Of a stretch of DNA of 64,000 bases, positions 1 through 7,794 are shown in pieces (position 1 is the stretch's first letter; each line of letters begins with the position of its first letter). Made by a program: the position numbers and the translations under genes. This stretch comes from Clostridia bacterium (GTDB lineage: Bacteria; Bacillota; Clostridia; Oscillospirales; UBA644), in the NCBI GenBank assembly GCA_017427285.1, contig JAFRTE010000044.1:1-64000 (forward strand). The letters run 5' to 3'. Below the pieces are notes generated by a model. That model had not been told where the DNA came from. It made no database searches and saw nothing but the letters and a program-made list of their open reading frames with translations.

Positions 1-41
1 AGTATAAGAAATCCCCCATCGGATATGCACAGGCCTATCAA

Positions 42-422
42 TTGAGTGGTGAATTGTTCGATGAATATGACTATCCTGACGATGGACATATAGTGTTTGC
101 TATGGATCAGTTTATAGGTGAGCCGAAATACTGGAGTAAGCAAACGGCGTCTCTGATTTTGGGATGGGTGCGAAAAAACCTTGAGGGGCGCGAAAATCCG
201 AGACAGCACGGCAAAGGGCTGACTGCAGACAAAAGCGGACTTTGGCGCTACCGTGTCGGCGATTACCGCCTTCTCGCTGAAATCAACGATAACGTCATTA
301 CGATCCTTATACTTACAGTCGGACACAGACGCGATGTTTATGAAAAAAAGATGCTGACTTTAACACAAATCTTTCCCCCTCCGCATCGATTCAGCGGAGG
401 GGGTCGTCGTTTTATCTTATAA
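42..422 (+). CDS. RelE/ParE-type toxin remnant at left edge
   Basis: The C-terminal part, from about residue 32 (SKQTASLILGW, NPRQHGKGL, WRYRVGDYRLL, GHRRDVYEK), matches the RelE/ParE toxin family of mRNA interferases and gyrase poisons. The first ~30 residues do not resemble the normal RelE N-terminus (beta strand plus helix), and the frame stays open to base 3, so the true start may lie outside the window; the first usable start seen is TTG at 42. The frame also runs past the usual RelE end straight through a 10-bp-stem hairpin (375-403), which adds residues PPPHRFSGGGRRFIL. Both ends are therefore atypical and no antitoxin is visible. It is probably a rearranged, inactive toxin gene; a functional fusion is less likely. 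Confidence 0.55.
   Translation: MSGELFDEYDYPDDGHIVFAMDQFIGEPKYWSKQTASLILGWVRKNLEGRENPRQHGKGLTADKSGLWRYRVGDYRLLAEINDNVITILILTVGHRRDVYEKKMLTLTQIFPPPHRFSGGGRRFIL
373..405. terminator. Hairpin between convergent genes
   Basis: Perfect 10-bp arms, CCCCCTCCGC (375-384) and GCGGAGGGGG (394-403), with a 9-nt loop. It lies between the toxin frame (+) and the flavodoxin gene (-). A TTTT run follows about 8 nt later on the plus strand. It probably acts in both directions. Confidence 0.7.
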
Positions 423-1038
423 AGTTCGTAAACGTTTTTTTCTCATACTGCGGTGGGAGAACGCCTTTTTCTTCGCCGGCTTTTTTCGACTGCAAAAGCC
501 AGACCATGTTCTGCGCAAGCGTCCGCACCGTCTGCAGCCCTTCTTCGTCCTTTCGGATGTCGTCGGGCGTAAAGCCGTGGACCTGATTCCAATACTGAGA
601 GCCGGCGACGATCATATTTTCCATCAAATAAAACTGATTGAGCCGCTGAAAAGCCGATGTCGCGCCGCCGCGCCTGCAAGATACGACCGATGCGGCGAGC
701 TTTCCGGAAAACTTTTCGTTGGGAACGCTGAAAAACAGTCTGTCCATAAACGACGTGAGCCGTCCCGTCGGGCCGCCGTAATATACGGGCGAACCGAAAA
801 CAAAGCCGTCGTACCCGTCGATTTTTTCCGCAACTTCGTTTACGCAGTCTTTGAATACGCAGCCGTTGCCTTTCGAACAGGCAAAACACGCGATACAGTC
901 CGCGACCGCCTTTTTACCGAGCCATAAAGTTTCCGTTTCTACGCCGTTTTTTTCGAAAGTCGCCGCCATTTCTTCAAGCGCGGTCGCTGTGCAGCCGTGC
1001 TCGTTTGGACTTCCGTTTACAAGCAGTATTTTAGCCAT
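412..1038 (-). CDS. Flavodoxin-like NAD(P)H-dependent FMN reductase family protein
   Basis: A 208-residue protein starting MAKILLVNGSPNEHG, the phosphate-binding loop of NADPH-dependent FMN reductases and flavodoxin-fold iron-sulfur flavoproteins. It has a Cys cluster (CIACFACSKGNGC) near residues 48-60 and the motif FGSPVYYGGPTG that shapes the FMN pocket. Members are cytoplasmic oxidoreductases that reduce quinones or other acceptors, or serve as electron carriers; the substrate cannot be told here. The start has a GGAGATAA ribosome site. It lies 40 bp after a flavin reductase gene on the same strand, so the two likely form an operon supplying and using reduced flavin. Its 3' end overlaps the toxin frame by 11 bp. 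Confidence 0.85.
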   Translation of the reverse strand: MAKILLVNGSPNEHGCTATALEEMAATFEKNGVETETLWLGKKAVADCIACFACSKGNGCVFKDCVNEVAEKIDGYDGFVFGSPVYYGGPTGRLTSFMDRLFFSVPNEKFSGKLAASVVSCRRGGATSAFQRLNQFYLMENMIVAGSQYWNQVHGFTPDDIRKDEEGLQTVRTLAQNMVWLLQSKKAGEEKGVLPPQYEKKTFTNFIR

Positions 1039-1078
1039 AGCAGTTATCTCCGTTTAATTATTTACAGATAAAAGCCTT

Positions 1079-1651
1079 TTATTTCTTCATAAGCCCTGCG
1101 CCGGCTTTCCATGCCTGACCGACTTTCTCGCCGATCGAGTAATATCCGCTGCGGAACTGATCGAAAACAAGAGCGTTGACCTTTTCGGGATCGATTTTGT
1201 CTTTGTCGCCGATAACTTTTTCATCCGCGCTTACGTTTTTTATCTTACCTACGATCGCGTGCATGTTTTCGGTGTTTATCTCTTCCGCAAACTCGCATTC
1301 GAGCGTAACGGGAAATTCGGTAATTACCGGTGCGTTTACAAATTCGCTCTTTTGCGCGTGATAGCCGGTGCGTTCGAATTTGTCCGCCATTTTGTTTCCC
1401 GTTGCAATGCCGAAAAAGTCAGCAACTTCAATATTTGCAACGTCCGCAATGCTTACGGTAAACGCCTTGGTTTCCATAATGTTTTTTGTTGTTTTATGCT
1501 CGGAATCGATAAACAGAGCAATTTTGTCCATACCGCAAATCTGCGCCCATGCGGCGTTCATTGCGCAAATATTCCCGTCTGCGCCGTATGCCGCAACAAT
1601 AACGACCGGCATCGGAAAAAGCGCAGGCGAAACGCCTAAATTTTTTCTCAT
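1079..1651 (-). CDS. Flavin reductase family protein
   Basis: A 190-residue protein starting MRKNLGVSPALFPMPVV, with the split-barrel flavin reductase/FMN-binding fold (ALFPMPVVIVAAYGADGNICAMNAAW near the N-terminus; TKAFTVSIADVANIEVADFFGIATG in the middle). Such proteins reduce or bind FMN with NAD(P)H in the cytoplasm. A longer upstream reading is open, but the start at 1651 is preceded by GGAGGAAATTATT, and the promoter lies just before it, so this start is preferred. It is the first gene of a probable two-gene operon with the flavodoxin-like gene downstream. Confidence 0.85.
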   Translation of the reverse strand: MRKNLGVSPALFPMPVVIVAAYGADGNICAMNAAWAQICGMDKIALFIDSEHKTTKNIMETKAFTVSIADVANIEVADFFGIATGNKMADKFERTGYHAQKSEFVNAPVITEFPVTLECEFAEEINTENMHAIVGKIKNVSADEKVIGDKDKIDPEKVNALVFDQFRSGYYSIGEKVGQAWKAGAGLMKK

Positions 1652-1688
1652 AATAATTTCCTCCGTGATTACGGTTATTTCTTTTACA

Positions 1689-1717
1689 ATTATAACATAA
1701 AAAAAGCGAAAGGTCAA
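1689..1717 (-). promoter_or_regulatory. Promoter of flavin reductase/flavodoxin operon
   Basis: On the minus strand, TTGACC (1717-1712) and TATAAT (1694-1689) with a 17-bp spacer, about 40 bp upstream of the ATG. Confidence 0.75.
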
Positions 1718-1750
1718 TCGGCAAATTTTTGAACTATTTGTCTTCTTTTG

Positions 1751-1780
1751 AAAAAAATGAAGGAACCGAATCGGTTCCCT
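1751..1780 (-). terminator. Terminator of feo operon
   Basis: Near-perfect palindrome GGAACCGAATCGGTTCC (1762-1778). On the minus strand it is followed by a T-rich run (complement of A7 at 1751-1757), just after the last gene of the feo operon. Confidence 0.8.
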
Positions 1781-1786
1781 CATTTT

Positions 1787-1960
1787 CTATTTCGTTTTAT
1801 GGCACTGTCCCGCCATTGCGCAGTGTGCGCAATGGTTACCGCAGGAGGACTTTCCCTTTTTTTTGTCTTTCATTATGACTGCCACGGCGATGCACACAAC
1901 GGCAATTACCGCAAGCGCCGCAACAATCGTTCCGATGTTTTCTGCAAGCCAGGAAATCAC
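1787..1960 (-). CDS. FeoB-associated Cys-rich membrane protein
   Basis: A 57-residue protein read from GTG at 1960 (VISWLAENIGT...), with a GGAAG ribosome site; ATT one codon earlier is a less likely start. Residues ~10-30 form one hydrophobic helix, followed by a Lys-rich stretch (KDKKKGK) and a Cys/His tail (C40GNHC44AHC47AMAGQC53H). This is the layout of the small FeoB-associated cysteine-rich membrane proteins found after feoB in Firmicutes. Their role is not established; metal handling at the Fe(II) transporter is inferred. It begins 19 bp after feoB and ends at the operon terminator. Confidence 0.8.
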   Translation of the reverse strand: MISWLAENIGTIVAALAVIAVVCIAVAVIMKDKKKGKSSCGNHCAHCAMAGQCHKTK

Positions 1961-1979
1961 AATGTTTCACTTCCGTTTC

Positions 1980-4418
1980 TTATTTTGATACTTTTACGGA
2001 CTTTGTAAGCTTCGTAGCTTCTTTGTAAGGACGGAAAAGCATGAATATCATAAGGCCGAGGATTGCGATTGCAAAAATAAGTCCGATAATGTTTATATTG
2101 CCAGTAAAAATTCCACCGAACTGATTTATCATAAGCGATATGCAATATGCAAATCCGCACTGATATGCTATTGCGAACCACGTCCATTTTGCGTTGTTCA
2201 TTTCACGTCTGATAGCGCCGATGGCAGCAAAGCAGGGGGCGCAGAGGAGGTTGAAAACAAGGAATGAGTAACCGGTTATTCCGTTGAAAGCTTCCGCAAG
2301 GTTTGCGTAGACCGAACCGTCGCCTCCGCCGTAAAGAATACCCATAGTACCTACGATGTTTTCTTTCGCTACAAGGCCTGTGATCGAAGCAACGGTCGCC
2401 TGCCATGTTCCCCAGCCGAGAGGAGCGAATATCCACGCTATTGCGCTGCCGATCTTTGCAAGGATCGACATTTCAAGCTCTTCCTCTTCAAGCATACGGA
2501 ACCCGTCGGGGGTAAATCCGAAAAAGCTTGTGAACCATACAAGGATAGTTGAGAGAAGAATAATCGTTCCGGCTTTCTTTATAAAGGACCAGCCGCGCTC
2601 CCACATTGAACGCAGAACGTTTTTAAGCGTAGGCCAGTGATATGCGGGCAGCTCCATTACGAACGGAGCGGGATCTCCCGCAAAGAGCCGCGTCTTTTTA
2701 AGCATAATGCCCGAAAGTATTATAGCGAGCATGCCGATGAAATATGCGGATGTTGAAACTATCGAGGACGCAAGAGCCGATTCGCCGAAAAGCGCTCCGG
2801 CAACCATTGCGATAAACGGAACTTTCGCACCGCAGGGGATGAATGTCGTTGTAATTATAGTCATGCGGCGGTCGCGTTCGTTTTCTATCGTTCTCGAAGC
2901 CATTATACCGGGGATACCGCAGCCGCTTCCGATAAGCATAGGTATGAAAGATTTTCCCGAAAGGCCGAATCTGCGGAAAATTCTGTCGAGTACAAACGCG
3001 ATTCTTGCCATGTATCCGCATGCTTCAAGGAATGCGAGCATAAAGAACAGAACGAGCATCTGAGGCACGAATCCGAGGACCGCGCCGACGCCTGCAACGA
3101 TACCGTCAAGAATAAGCCCGCGAATTACTGCGCCTGCGCCCTCTTCGGGAACGTTAAGCGCATTGAGAAGATTTTCTACAAGTACGGGCACGCCCGGTAC
3201 CCATACGCCGTAGTTTGCCGGATCGGGTTCTTCGCCCTCATATTTTTCAATAACGGCAAGCGCGTCGTTGTAGTCGTCAAGAGTGGCGGTCGCCGTTTCC
3301 GTAGCGAGTGTTTCTTCATCTTCTATTTCGTATTCGAATTCGCCTGTGGGCGCCGTTCCGTTTTCTTCAACGTATGCGTCGTAACCGTCGATTATCAGAG
3401 AAGCGTCGCCGAATTCTCCTGCCGCTTCTTCATACGCTCCGGAACCGATACCGAAAAGGTGCCAGCCGTCTCCGAAAAGACCGTCGTTTGCCCAGTCGGT
3501 CGCCGCGGAGCCGACTCCGACCATTGCGATCCAGTAAACAAAGAACATTATAACGGCGAATATCGGAAGACCGAGCCAGCGGTTTGTGATAATTTTATCT
3601 ATTTTGTCGGACGTTGTCAGCTGACCGGCGCTTTTCTTTTTGTATGACGCCTTGATTATCGATGCGATGTAAAGATAACGTTCGTTTGTGATTATCGATT
3701 CAGCGTCGTCATCCATTTCTTCTTCCACTGCCTTGATATCGCCTTCTATATGCGCGAGTTTATCGGCAGGGATATTGAGCTTTTCAAGCACTTTGTCGTC
3801 GCGTTCGAATATTTTTATCGCATACCAACGCTGCTGAGATTCGTCAAGTCCGTGAACGGCAGCTTCTTCAATATGCGCAAGAGCATGCTCGACCGAACCC
3901 GAAAACGTATGCATCGGTACGGTTTTTGTATTTTTTGCGGCTTCTATCGCGGCTTCCGCAGCTTCCGTAACGCCCGTTTCTTTCAGAGCGGATATCTCAA
4001 CTATTTTGCATCCGAGCTGACGCGAAAGCTCCGCAGTGTCGATCTTATCGCCGTTTTTCTTTACAACGTCCATCATGTTGATGGCGATAACAACGGGGAT
4101 ACCGAGCTCTGTCAGCTGAGTTGTAAGATAGAGGTTTCTTTCAAGGTTTGTGCCGTCAACGATGTTGAGTATCGCATCGGGACGCTCTTCGATAAGATAA
4201 TTTCTCGCAACGACCTCTTCAAGAGTGTAGGGGGAGAGCGAATAAATACCGGGTAGGTCCGTTATTATTACGTCGCTGTGTTTTTTCAGCTTGCCTTCCT
4301 TTTTTTCAACGGTTACTCCCGGCCAGTTTCCAACGAACTGATTGGAGCCCGTAAGCGCGTTAAACAGCGTTGTTTTTCCGCTGTTGGGGTTACCCGCCAG
4401 GGCAATTTTTAAATCCAT
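1980..4418 (-). CDS. feoB: Ferrous iron transport protein B
   Basis: An 812-residue GTPase-coupled Fe(II) importer of the inner membrane. The N-terminal G domain has G1 GNPNSGKT (9-16), G3 DLPG (54-57), G4 NMMD (114-117) and G5 SAL (143-145). The membrane part starts at about 280 and contains the two Gate motifs (around GKSFIPMLIGSGCGIPG and CGAKVPFI). Between the first membrane helix (~283-303) and the next (~433 on) lies a long acidic segment (about 320-405) that shorter FeoB proteins lack and that should face outside. It is third in an operon after two feoA genes, and is followed by the small Cys-rich membrane protein. Iron-dependent repression is suggested by inverted repeats at the promoter. 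Confidence 0.97.
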   Translation of the reverse strand: MDLKIALAGNPNSGKTTLFNALTGSNQFVGNWPGVTVEKKEGKLKKHSDVIITDLPGIYSLSPYTLEEVVARNYLIEERPDAILNIVDGTNLERNLYLTTQLTELGIPVVIAINMMDVVKKNGDKIDTAELSRQLGCKIVEISALKETGVTEAAEAAIEAAKNTKTVPMHTFSGSVEHALAHIEEAAVHGLDESQQRWYAIKIFERDDKVLEKLNIPADKLAHIEGDIKAVEEEMDDDAESIITNERYLYIASIIKASYKKKSAGQLTTSDKIDKIITNRWLGLPIFAVIMFFVYWIAMVGVGSAATDWANDGLFGDGWHLFGIGSGAYEEAAGEFGDASLIIDGYDAYVEENGTAPTGEFEYEIEDEETLATETATATLDDYNDALAVIEKYEGEEPDPANYGVWVPGVPVLVENLLNALNVPEEGAGAVIRGLILDGIVAGVGAVLGFVPQMLVLFFMLAFLEACGYMARIAFVLDRIFRRFGLSGKSFIPMLIGSGCGIPGIMASRTIENERDRRMTIITTTFIPCGAKVPFIAMVAGALFGESALASSIVSTSAYFIGMLAIILSGIMLKKTRLFAGDPAPFVMELPAYHWPTLKNVLRSMWERGWSFIKKAGTIILLSTILVWFTSFFGFTPDGFRMLEEEELEMSILAKIGSAIAWIFAPLGWGTWQATVASITGLVAKENIVGTMGILYGGGDGSVYANLAEAFNGITGYSFLVFNLLCAPCFAAIGAIRREMNNAKWTWFAIAYQCGFAYCISLMINQFGGIFTGNINIIGLIFAIAILGLMIFMLFRPYKEATKLTKSVKVSK

Positions 4419-4467
4419 AAAAACAATTCCTTTCTTTGACGGTTAAATGCTGTTCGTTTAAGTCTGA

Positions 4468-4689
4468 TTATTCAACTTCTATCATTTCCGCGTCCGCTTT
4501 TCTGAGCGAAAGCTCGTAGCCGCGAACGGTCAGCTCGATCGGATCGCCCAGCGGCGCAACTTTTCTTACATAGATATCCACACCTTTTGTTATACCCATG
4601 TCCATTATGCGGCGTTTCACCGCGCCTTCGCCGTGAAGTTTTTTAACTTTTACGGTCTGACCGATTTTTGTTTCTCTCAGGGTCTTCAT
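4468..4689 (-). CDS. feoA: Ferrous iron transport protein A (second copy)
   Basis: A 73-residue SH3-like FeoA protein (MKTLRETKIGQTVKVKKL; MDMGITKGVDIYVRKVAPLGDPIELTVRGYELSLRKADAEMI). FeoA is a cytoplasmic partner of FeoB that is thought to modulate its GTPase or transport activity. The motif around residues 29-36 (MDMGI) followed by PLGDPIE is typical. A GGAGGGAA-type ribosome site precedes the ATG. It lies between the other feoA (45 bp upstream) and feoB (49 bp downstream), so the operon carries two FeoA-type proteins that differ in sequence. Confidence 0.93.
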   Translation of the reverse strand: MKTLRETKIGQTVKVKKLHGEGAVKRRIMDMGITKGVDIYVRKVAPLGDPIELTVRGYELSLRKADAEMIEVE

Positions 4690-4734
4690 TCCCTTTCCTC
4701 CCTTTTCCGAATTAAAATAATAACAAAACAGGCG

Positions 4735-4947
4735 TTACACCATTATTTTTCTTGCCATTTCCTCGCTTATTGCAATGCGGGATTCCTTAACGTTTACTAT
4801 TACGTTTCCACCCAGCGATGTTATCACGGTAACGCTACCGCCTACAACAAAACCCAGATTTTCAAGGTGCTGTTTCACTTCCTGATTTCCGCCTATTCTT
4901 TTAACGGTGTTTTCTTCACCCACATTTGCGAGTGCAAGCGGCATCAT
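4735..4947 (-). CDS. feoA: Ferrous iron transport protein A (first copy)
   Basis: A 70-residue FeoA domain protein (MMPLALANVGEENTVKRIGG; HLENLGFVVGGSVTVITSLGGNVIVNVKESRIAISEEMARKI). It is the first gene of the feo operon, read from the promoter at 5035-5063. It is preceded by GGAGGGGGAAGC; the second Met at 4944 is an alternative start. It is probably an SH3-like adaptor for FeoB. The sequence is only distantly similar to the following feoA, so the pair is not a recent duplication. Confidence 0.92.
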   Translation of the reverse strand: MMPLALANVGEENTVKRIGGNQEVKQHLENLGFVVGGSVTVITSLGGNVIVNVKESRIAISEEMARKIMV

Positions 4948-4967
4948 TAAGCTTCCCCCTCCTTTAA

Positions 4968-4983
4968 GTTAGCTAAAGCTAAC
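4968..4983. promoter_or_regulatory. Perfect inverted repeat in feo leader
   Basis: GTTAGC-TAAA-GCTAAC, a perfect 6-bp inverted repeat with a 4-bp centre, 45-60 bp downstream of the predicted transcription start of the feo operon. It resembles operators of DtxR/MntR/IdeR-type metal-dependent repressors. Confidence 0.55.
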
Positions 4984-5001
4984 CCTCAACTCTAAATAAA
5001 C

Positions 5002-5026
5002 GGTTAACAGTTACCCTCTGCTAACC
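5002..5026. promoter_or_regulatory. Candidate metalloregulator operator at feo start site
   Basis: GGTTAAC... ...GCTAACC: the outer arms GGTTA and TAACC are inverted, and an inner GTTACC shares the same half-site. It overlaps the predicted transcription start just downstream of the -10 box, a good position for repression. It shares the GTTAGC/GCTAAC half-site with the repeat at 4968-4983. Confidence 0.5.
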
Positions 5027-5034
5027 TGATTGAT

Positions 5035-5063
5035 ATTATATCCTCATGCGCTCAAATTGTCAA
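5035..5063 (-). promoter_or_regulatory. Promoter of feo operon
   Basis: On the minus strand, consensus TTGACA (5063-5058) and TATAAT (5040-5035) with a 17-bp spacer. Confidence 0.85.
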
Positions 5064-5135
5064 TAGGAAATGCAAAAAAAAATTGCAAACTTTTTGTTAC
5101 ACCTAAAAACATCCCGATATAACAAAAAAGAGGAC

Positions 5136-5164
5136 TTGAAAAAAACGAAAGTATATTGTATAAT
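5136..5164 (+). promoter_or_regulatory. Promoter of URO-D family gene
   Basis: TTGAAA (5136-5141), a 17-bp spacer and TATAAT (5159-5164), 32 bp before the ATG at 5196. Confidence 0.7.
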
Positions 5165-5195
5165 AAAAACAAAAAAAATATGCGGAGACAGTGCT

Positions 5196-6263
5196 ATGCT
5201 TACTTATAAAGACGACTGGGAAGAGGCAAGAAAACATTTCGAAGCTTTTTGGGAGAAGGATTATCTCTCACGCTGCTGCCTTTCCGTAACGGTGCCGAGA
5301 AAAAATCACAAAAAATCTATTATTCCCGAAGCGCACGAATATACGAGCGAACAGCGTCATACAGATCCCGATGCTCTTTACAATTTGATGATTCGCTATT
5401 GCGAGGAAACGGATTTTCTTTGCGAATGTATCCCGGGGCAGCTGATGGATTTCGGCACGGCGGGGGAGTGCGTGTATTTCGGCAGCATACCCAATTATAC
5501 GCGCGATACGATATGGTTTGAGCCGGTTGTGGATGAACCTGATGTTTCGCTTCTTCGCTTTAAAAGAGATAAATTTGATGAACAGAAGAAGATAGTTTCA
5601 AAACTTGTCAGTCTTGTCGGTCACGACTATTTTGTAAGCATGAACGACAACTGTGGAATAATCGACGGACTTGCGCATCTGCGAGGCACGGAAAAACTGC
5701 TTGTCGATATGCTTTACGAGCCCGAATTCGTTTTGGAAGCCGAAAAAATAATAATTGACGCATGGAAAAAAACGCAGGCGGAATATTTTGAGTTAATAAA
5801 AGAGAACAATCTGGGCGGTTCTTCCCATTCCTGGATGCAGCTTTGGTGTCCCGAAAGGCATTTGCAGCTTCAGTGCGACTACTCCTGTATGATTTCTCCC
5901 GAAATGTTCGAAAAATTCGTCCTCCCCGAGCTTGAAGACACTTCGTCCGCATTCGAACACTGCACTTATCATCTTGACGGTATTGAGCAGATACGCCATC
6001 TCGATATGATCTTATCTGTTAAGGGCATAGACAATATTCAGTGGACGCGCGTTGCGGGTCAGCCAAAAACTTCCGCAAACATAGAGTCGCTGAAAAAAAT
6101 CCAGAAAGCTGGCAAAGGTCTTGTACTTTTCCCCGACAGGGACGAAATAGAGTTTTTAATGCAAAATCTGTCCCACAAGGCCCTTCAGCTCATTGTAGGA
6201 GGGATGAAAGACAAAGAAGAGGTCGATTCTCTCGTCCGTCTTGCAGAGTCGCTTGCTCACTGA
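5196..6263 (+). CDS. Uroporphyrinogen decarboxylase-family (URO-D-like) protein
   Basis: A 355-residue protein starting MLTYKDDWEEARKHFEAFW. It has the overall build of the URO-D/MtaA TIM-barrel family (COG0407 type) seen in proteins often labelled 'trimethylamine corrinoid protein 2'. Supporting segments are ISPEMFEKFVLPELED, YHLDGIEQIRHLDMIL and NIQWTRVAGQPK. Classical members decarboxylate uroporphyrinogen or transfer methyl groups to or from corrinoids and thiols. No heme or corrinoid genes are nearby, so the substrate is unknown. The start at 5196 is chosen because the promoter -10 box lies only 32 bp upstream, inside any longer reading. It is one of three divergent URO-D-family genes in the window and sits before xylA. 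Confidence 0.75.
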   Translation: MLTYKDDWEEARKHFEAFWEKDYLSRCCLSVTVPRKNHKKSIIPEAHEYTSEQRHTDPDALYNLMIRYCEETDFLCECIPGQLMDFGTAGECVYFGSIPNYTRDTIWFEPVVDEPDVSLLRFKRDKFDEQKKIVSKLVSLVGHDYFVSMNDNCGIIDGLAHLRGTEKLLVDMLYEPEFVLEAEKIIIDAWKKTQAEYFELIKENNLGGSSHSWMQLWCPERHLQLQCDYSCMISPEMFEKFVLPELEDTSSAFEHCTYHLDGIEQIRHLDMILSVKGIDNIQWTRVAGQPKTSANIESLKKIQKAGKGLVLFPDRDEIEFLMQNLSHKALQLIVGGMKDKEEVDSLVRLAESLAH

Positions 6264-6286
6264 AACAGTTTTAAATAAGATGAAAA

Positions 6287-6323
6287 ATATCCGGAAAAGC
6301 ACTTGAAATTGTTTTTCGGATAT
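6287..6323. promoter_or_regulatory. Inverted repeat enclosing the xylA -35 box
   Basis: ATATCCGGAAAA (6287-6298) and TTTTTCGGATAT (6312-6323) pair at 11 of 12 positions, and the 13-bp loop contains the xylA -35 box. A repressor operator is the simplest reading. A second small repeat, TCCGT-TT-ACGGA (6346-6357), lies after the -10 box. Confidence 0.5.
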
Positions 6324-6331
6324 GCTATAAT
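6303..6331 (+). promoter_or_regulatory. Promoter of xylA
   Basis: TTGAAA (6303-6308), a 17-bp spacer and TATAAT (6326-6331), 43 bp before the ATG. Confidence 0.75.
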
Positions 6332-6374
6332 AAAAACACAAAATCCGTTTACGGAAACAGATAGGAGATAAAAT

Positions 6375-7688
6375 ATGTATTTTCCCGATATCCCCGTGAT
6401 CCCTTTTGAGGGACCGGAGTCAAAAAATCCGCTTGCTTTTAAATTCTACGATCCCGAAAGAGTCATCCTCGGCAAAAAGATGAAGGATCATCTTCCGTTT
6501 GCAATGGCTTGGTGGCACAATCTCGGAGCTGCCGGAACCGATATGTTCGGCCGCGATACCGCAGATAAGTCGTTCGGCGCCGTTAAAGGCACGATGGAAC
6601 ACGCAAAGGCAAAAGTTGACGCCGGATTTGAATTTATGCAGAAGCTCGGCGTTAAGTATTTCTGCTTCCACGACGTTGATATCGTTCCCGAAGCCGACGA
6701 TATTAAAGAAACAAACCGCCGTCTCGACGAAATATCCGACTATATCCTCGAAAAGATGAAGGGTACGGATATAAAATGTCTATGGGGCACTGCCAACATG
6801 TTCAGCAATCCCCGTTTCATGAACGGCGCGGGCTCGTCCAATTCCGCAGACGTATACTGCTTTGCTGCAGCTCAGATCAAAAAAGCGCTCGATATAACCG
6901 TTAAGCTCGGCGGTCGCGGATACGTTTTCTGGGGCGGACGCGAGGGCTATGAAACGCTTCTCAACACAGATGTTAAATTCGAGCAGGAAAACATCGCAAA
7001 ACTTATGAAAATGGCGGTTAAATACGGCCGCAGCATCGGCTTCAAGGGCGATTTTTATATCGAACCCAAACCGAAGGAACCGATGAAGCATCAGTATGAT
7101 TTCGACGCCGCAACCGCAATCGGATTTTTACGTTATTACGGTCTTGACAAAGATTTCAAGATGAATATCGAAGCAAACCATGCAACTCTTGCGGGACACA
7201 CTTTCCAGCACGACCTGCGTATCTCCGCCATTAACGGTATGCTCGGCAGCATCGATGCAAATCAGGGCGACTATCTTCTAGGCTGGGATACCGACGAGTT
7301 CCCGTTTGATATTTACGATACAACTATGTGTATGTACGAAGTTATCAAGGCGGGCGGACTTACCGGCGGATTTAACTTCGACGCCAAAAACCGCCGTCCT
7401 TCATACACGGTTGAAGATATGTTCCACGCATATATTCTCGGTATGGATTCCTACGCTCTCGGTCTTATCAAAGCCGCAAAGATAATCGAAGACGGCAGAA
7501 TAGACTCGTTTGTAAAAGAGCGTTATGCAAGCTACGAAACGGGTATCGGCGCAAAGATACGCGCGGAAGAAACCTCTCTTGAAGAGCTTGCCGCATACGC
7601 CGATAAGCTCGGCGCGCCCGCCCTTCCCGGTTCGGGACGTCAGGAATATCTCGAAAGTATCGTAAACAATATACTTTTCTGCGGTTGA
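6375..7688 (+). CDS. xylA: Xylose isomerase
   Basis: A 437-residue class II xylose isomerase converting D-xylose to D-xylulose in the cytoplasm. Motifs: [11 protein letters not shown] (catalytic His and Asp), FWGGREGYE, the metal-binding [25 protein letters not shown] and [12 protein letters not shown]. The length is typical (~440). The ATG is preceded by AGGAGATAAA. It has its own promoter, which overlaps an inverted repeat, and is followed by a strong terminator, so it is a single-gene unit. No xylulokinase or xylose transporter is in the window, so D-xylulose must be handled by genes elsewhere. Confidence 0.97.
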   Translation: MYFPDIPVIPFEGPESKNPLAFKFYDPERVILGKKMKDHLPFAMAWWHNLGAAGTDMFGRDTADKSFGAVKGTMEHAKAKVDAGFEFMQKLGVKYFCFHDVDIVPEADDIKETNRRLDEISDYILEKMKGTDIKCLWGTANMFSNPRFMNGAGSSNSADVYCFAAAQIKKALDITVKLGGRGYVFWGGREGYETLLNTDVKFEQENIAKLMKMAVKYGRSIGFKGDFYIEPKPKEPMKHQYDFDAATAIGFLRYYGLDKDFKMNIEANHATLAGHTFQHDLRISAINGMLGSIDANQGDYLLGWDTDEFPFDIYDTTMCMYEVIKAGGLTGGFNFDAKNRRPSYTVEDMFHAYILGMDSYALGLIKAAKIIEDGRIDSFVKERYASYETGIGAKIRAEETSLEELAAYADKLGAPALPGSGRQEYLESIVNNILFCG

Positions 7689-7703
7689 TCATTCATAACC
7701 CGT

Positions 7704-7736
7704 CCCCGTCGGACATTTTCCGGCGGGGATATTTTT
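7704..7736 (+). terminator. Terminator of xylA
   Basis: CCCCGTCGG (7704-7712) and CCGGCGGGG (7720-7728) form a 9-bp stem with one G-T pair, followed by ATATTTTTATAT. Confidence 0.85.
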
Positions 7737-7739
7737 ATA

Positions 7740-7768
7740 TTGACAAATCGGCGGATTTATGCTATTTT
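7740..7768 (+). promoter_or_regulatory. Promoter of threonine-aldolase-like/epimerase operon
   Basis: TTGACA (7740-7745), a 17-bp spacer and TATTTT (7763-7768), directly after the xylA terminator. Confidence 0.7.
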
Positions 7769-7794
7769 ATTGTCAAAAAACCGAAGGAGTATTT

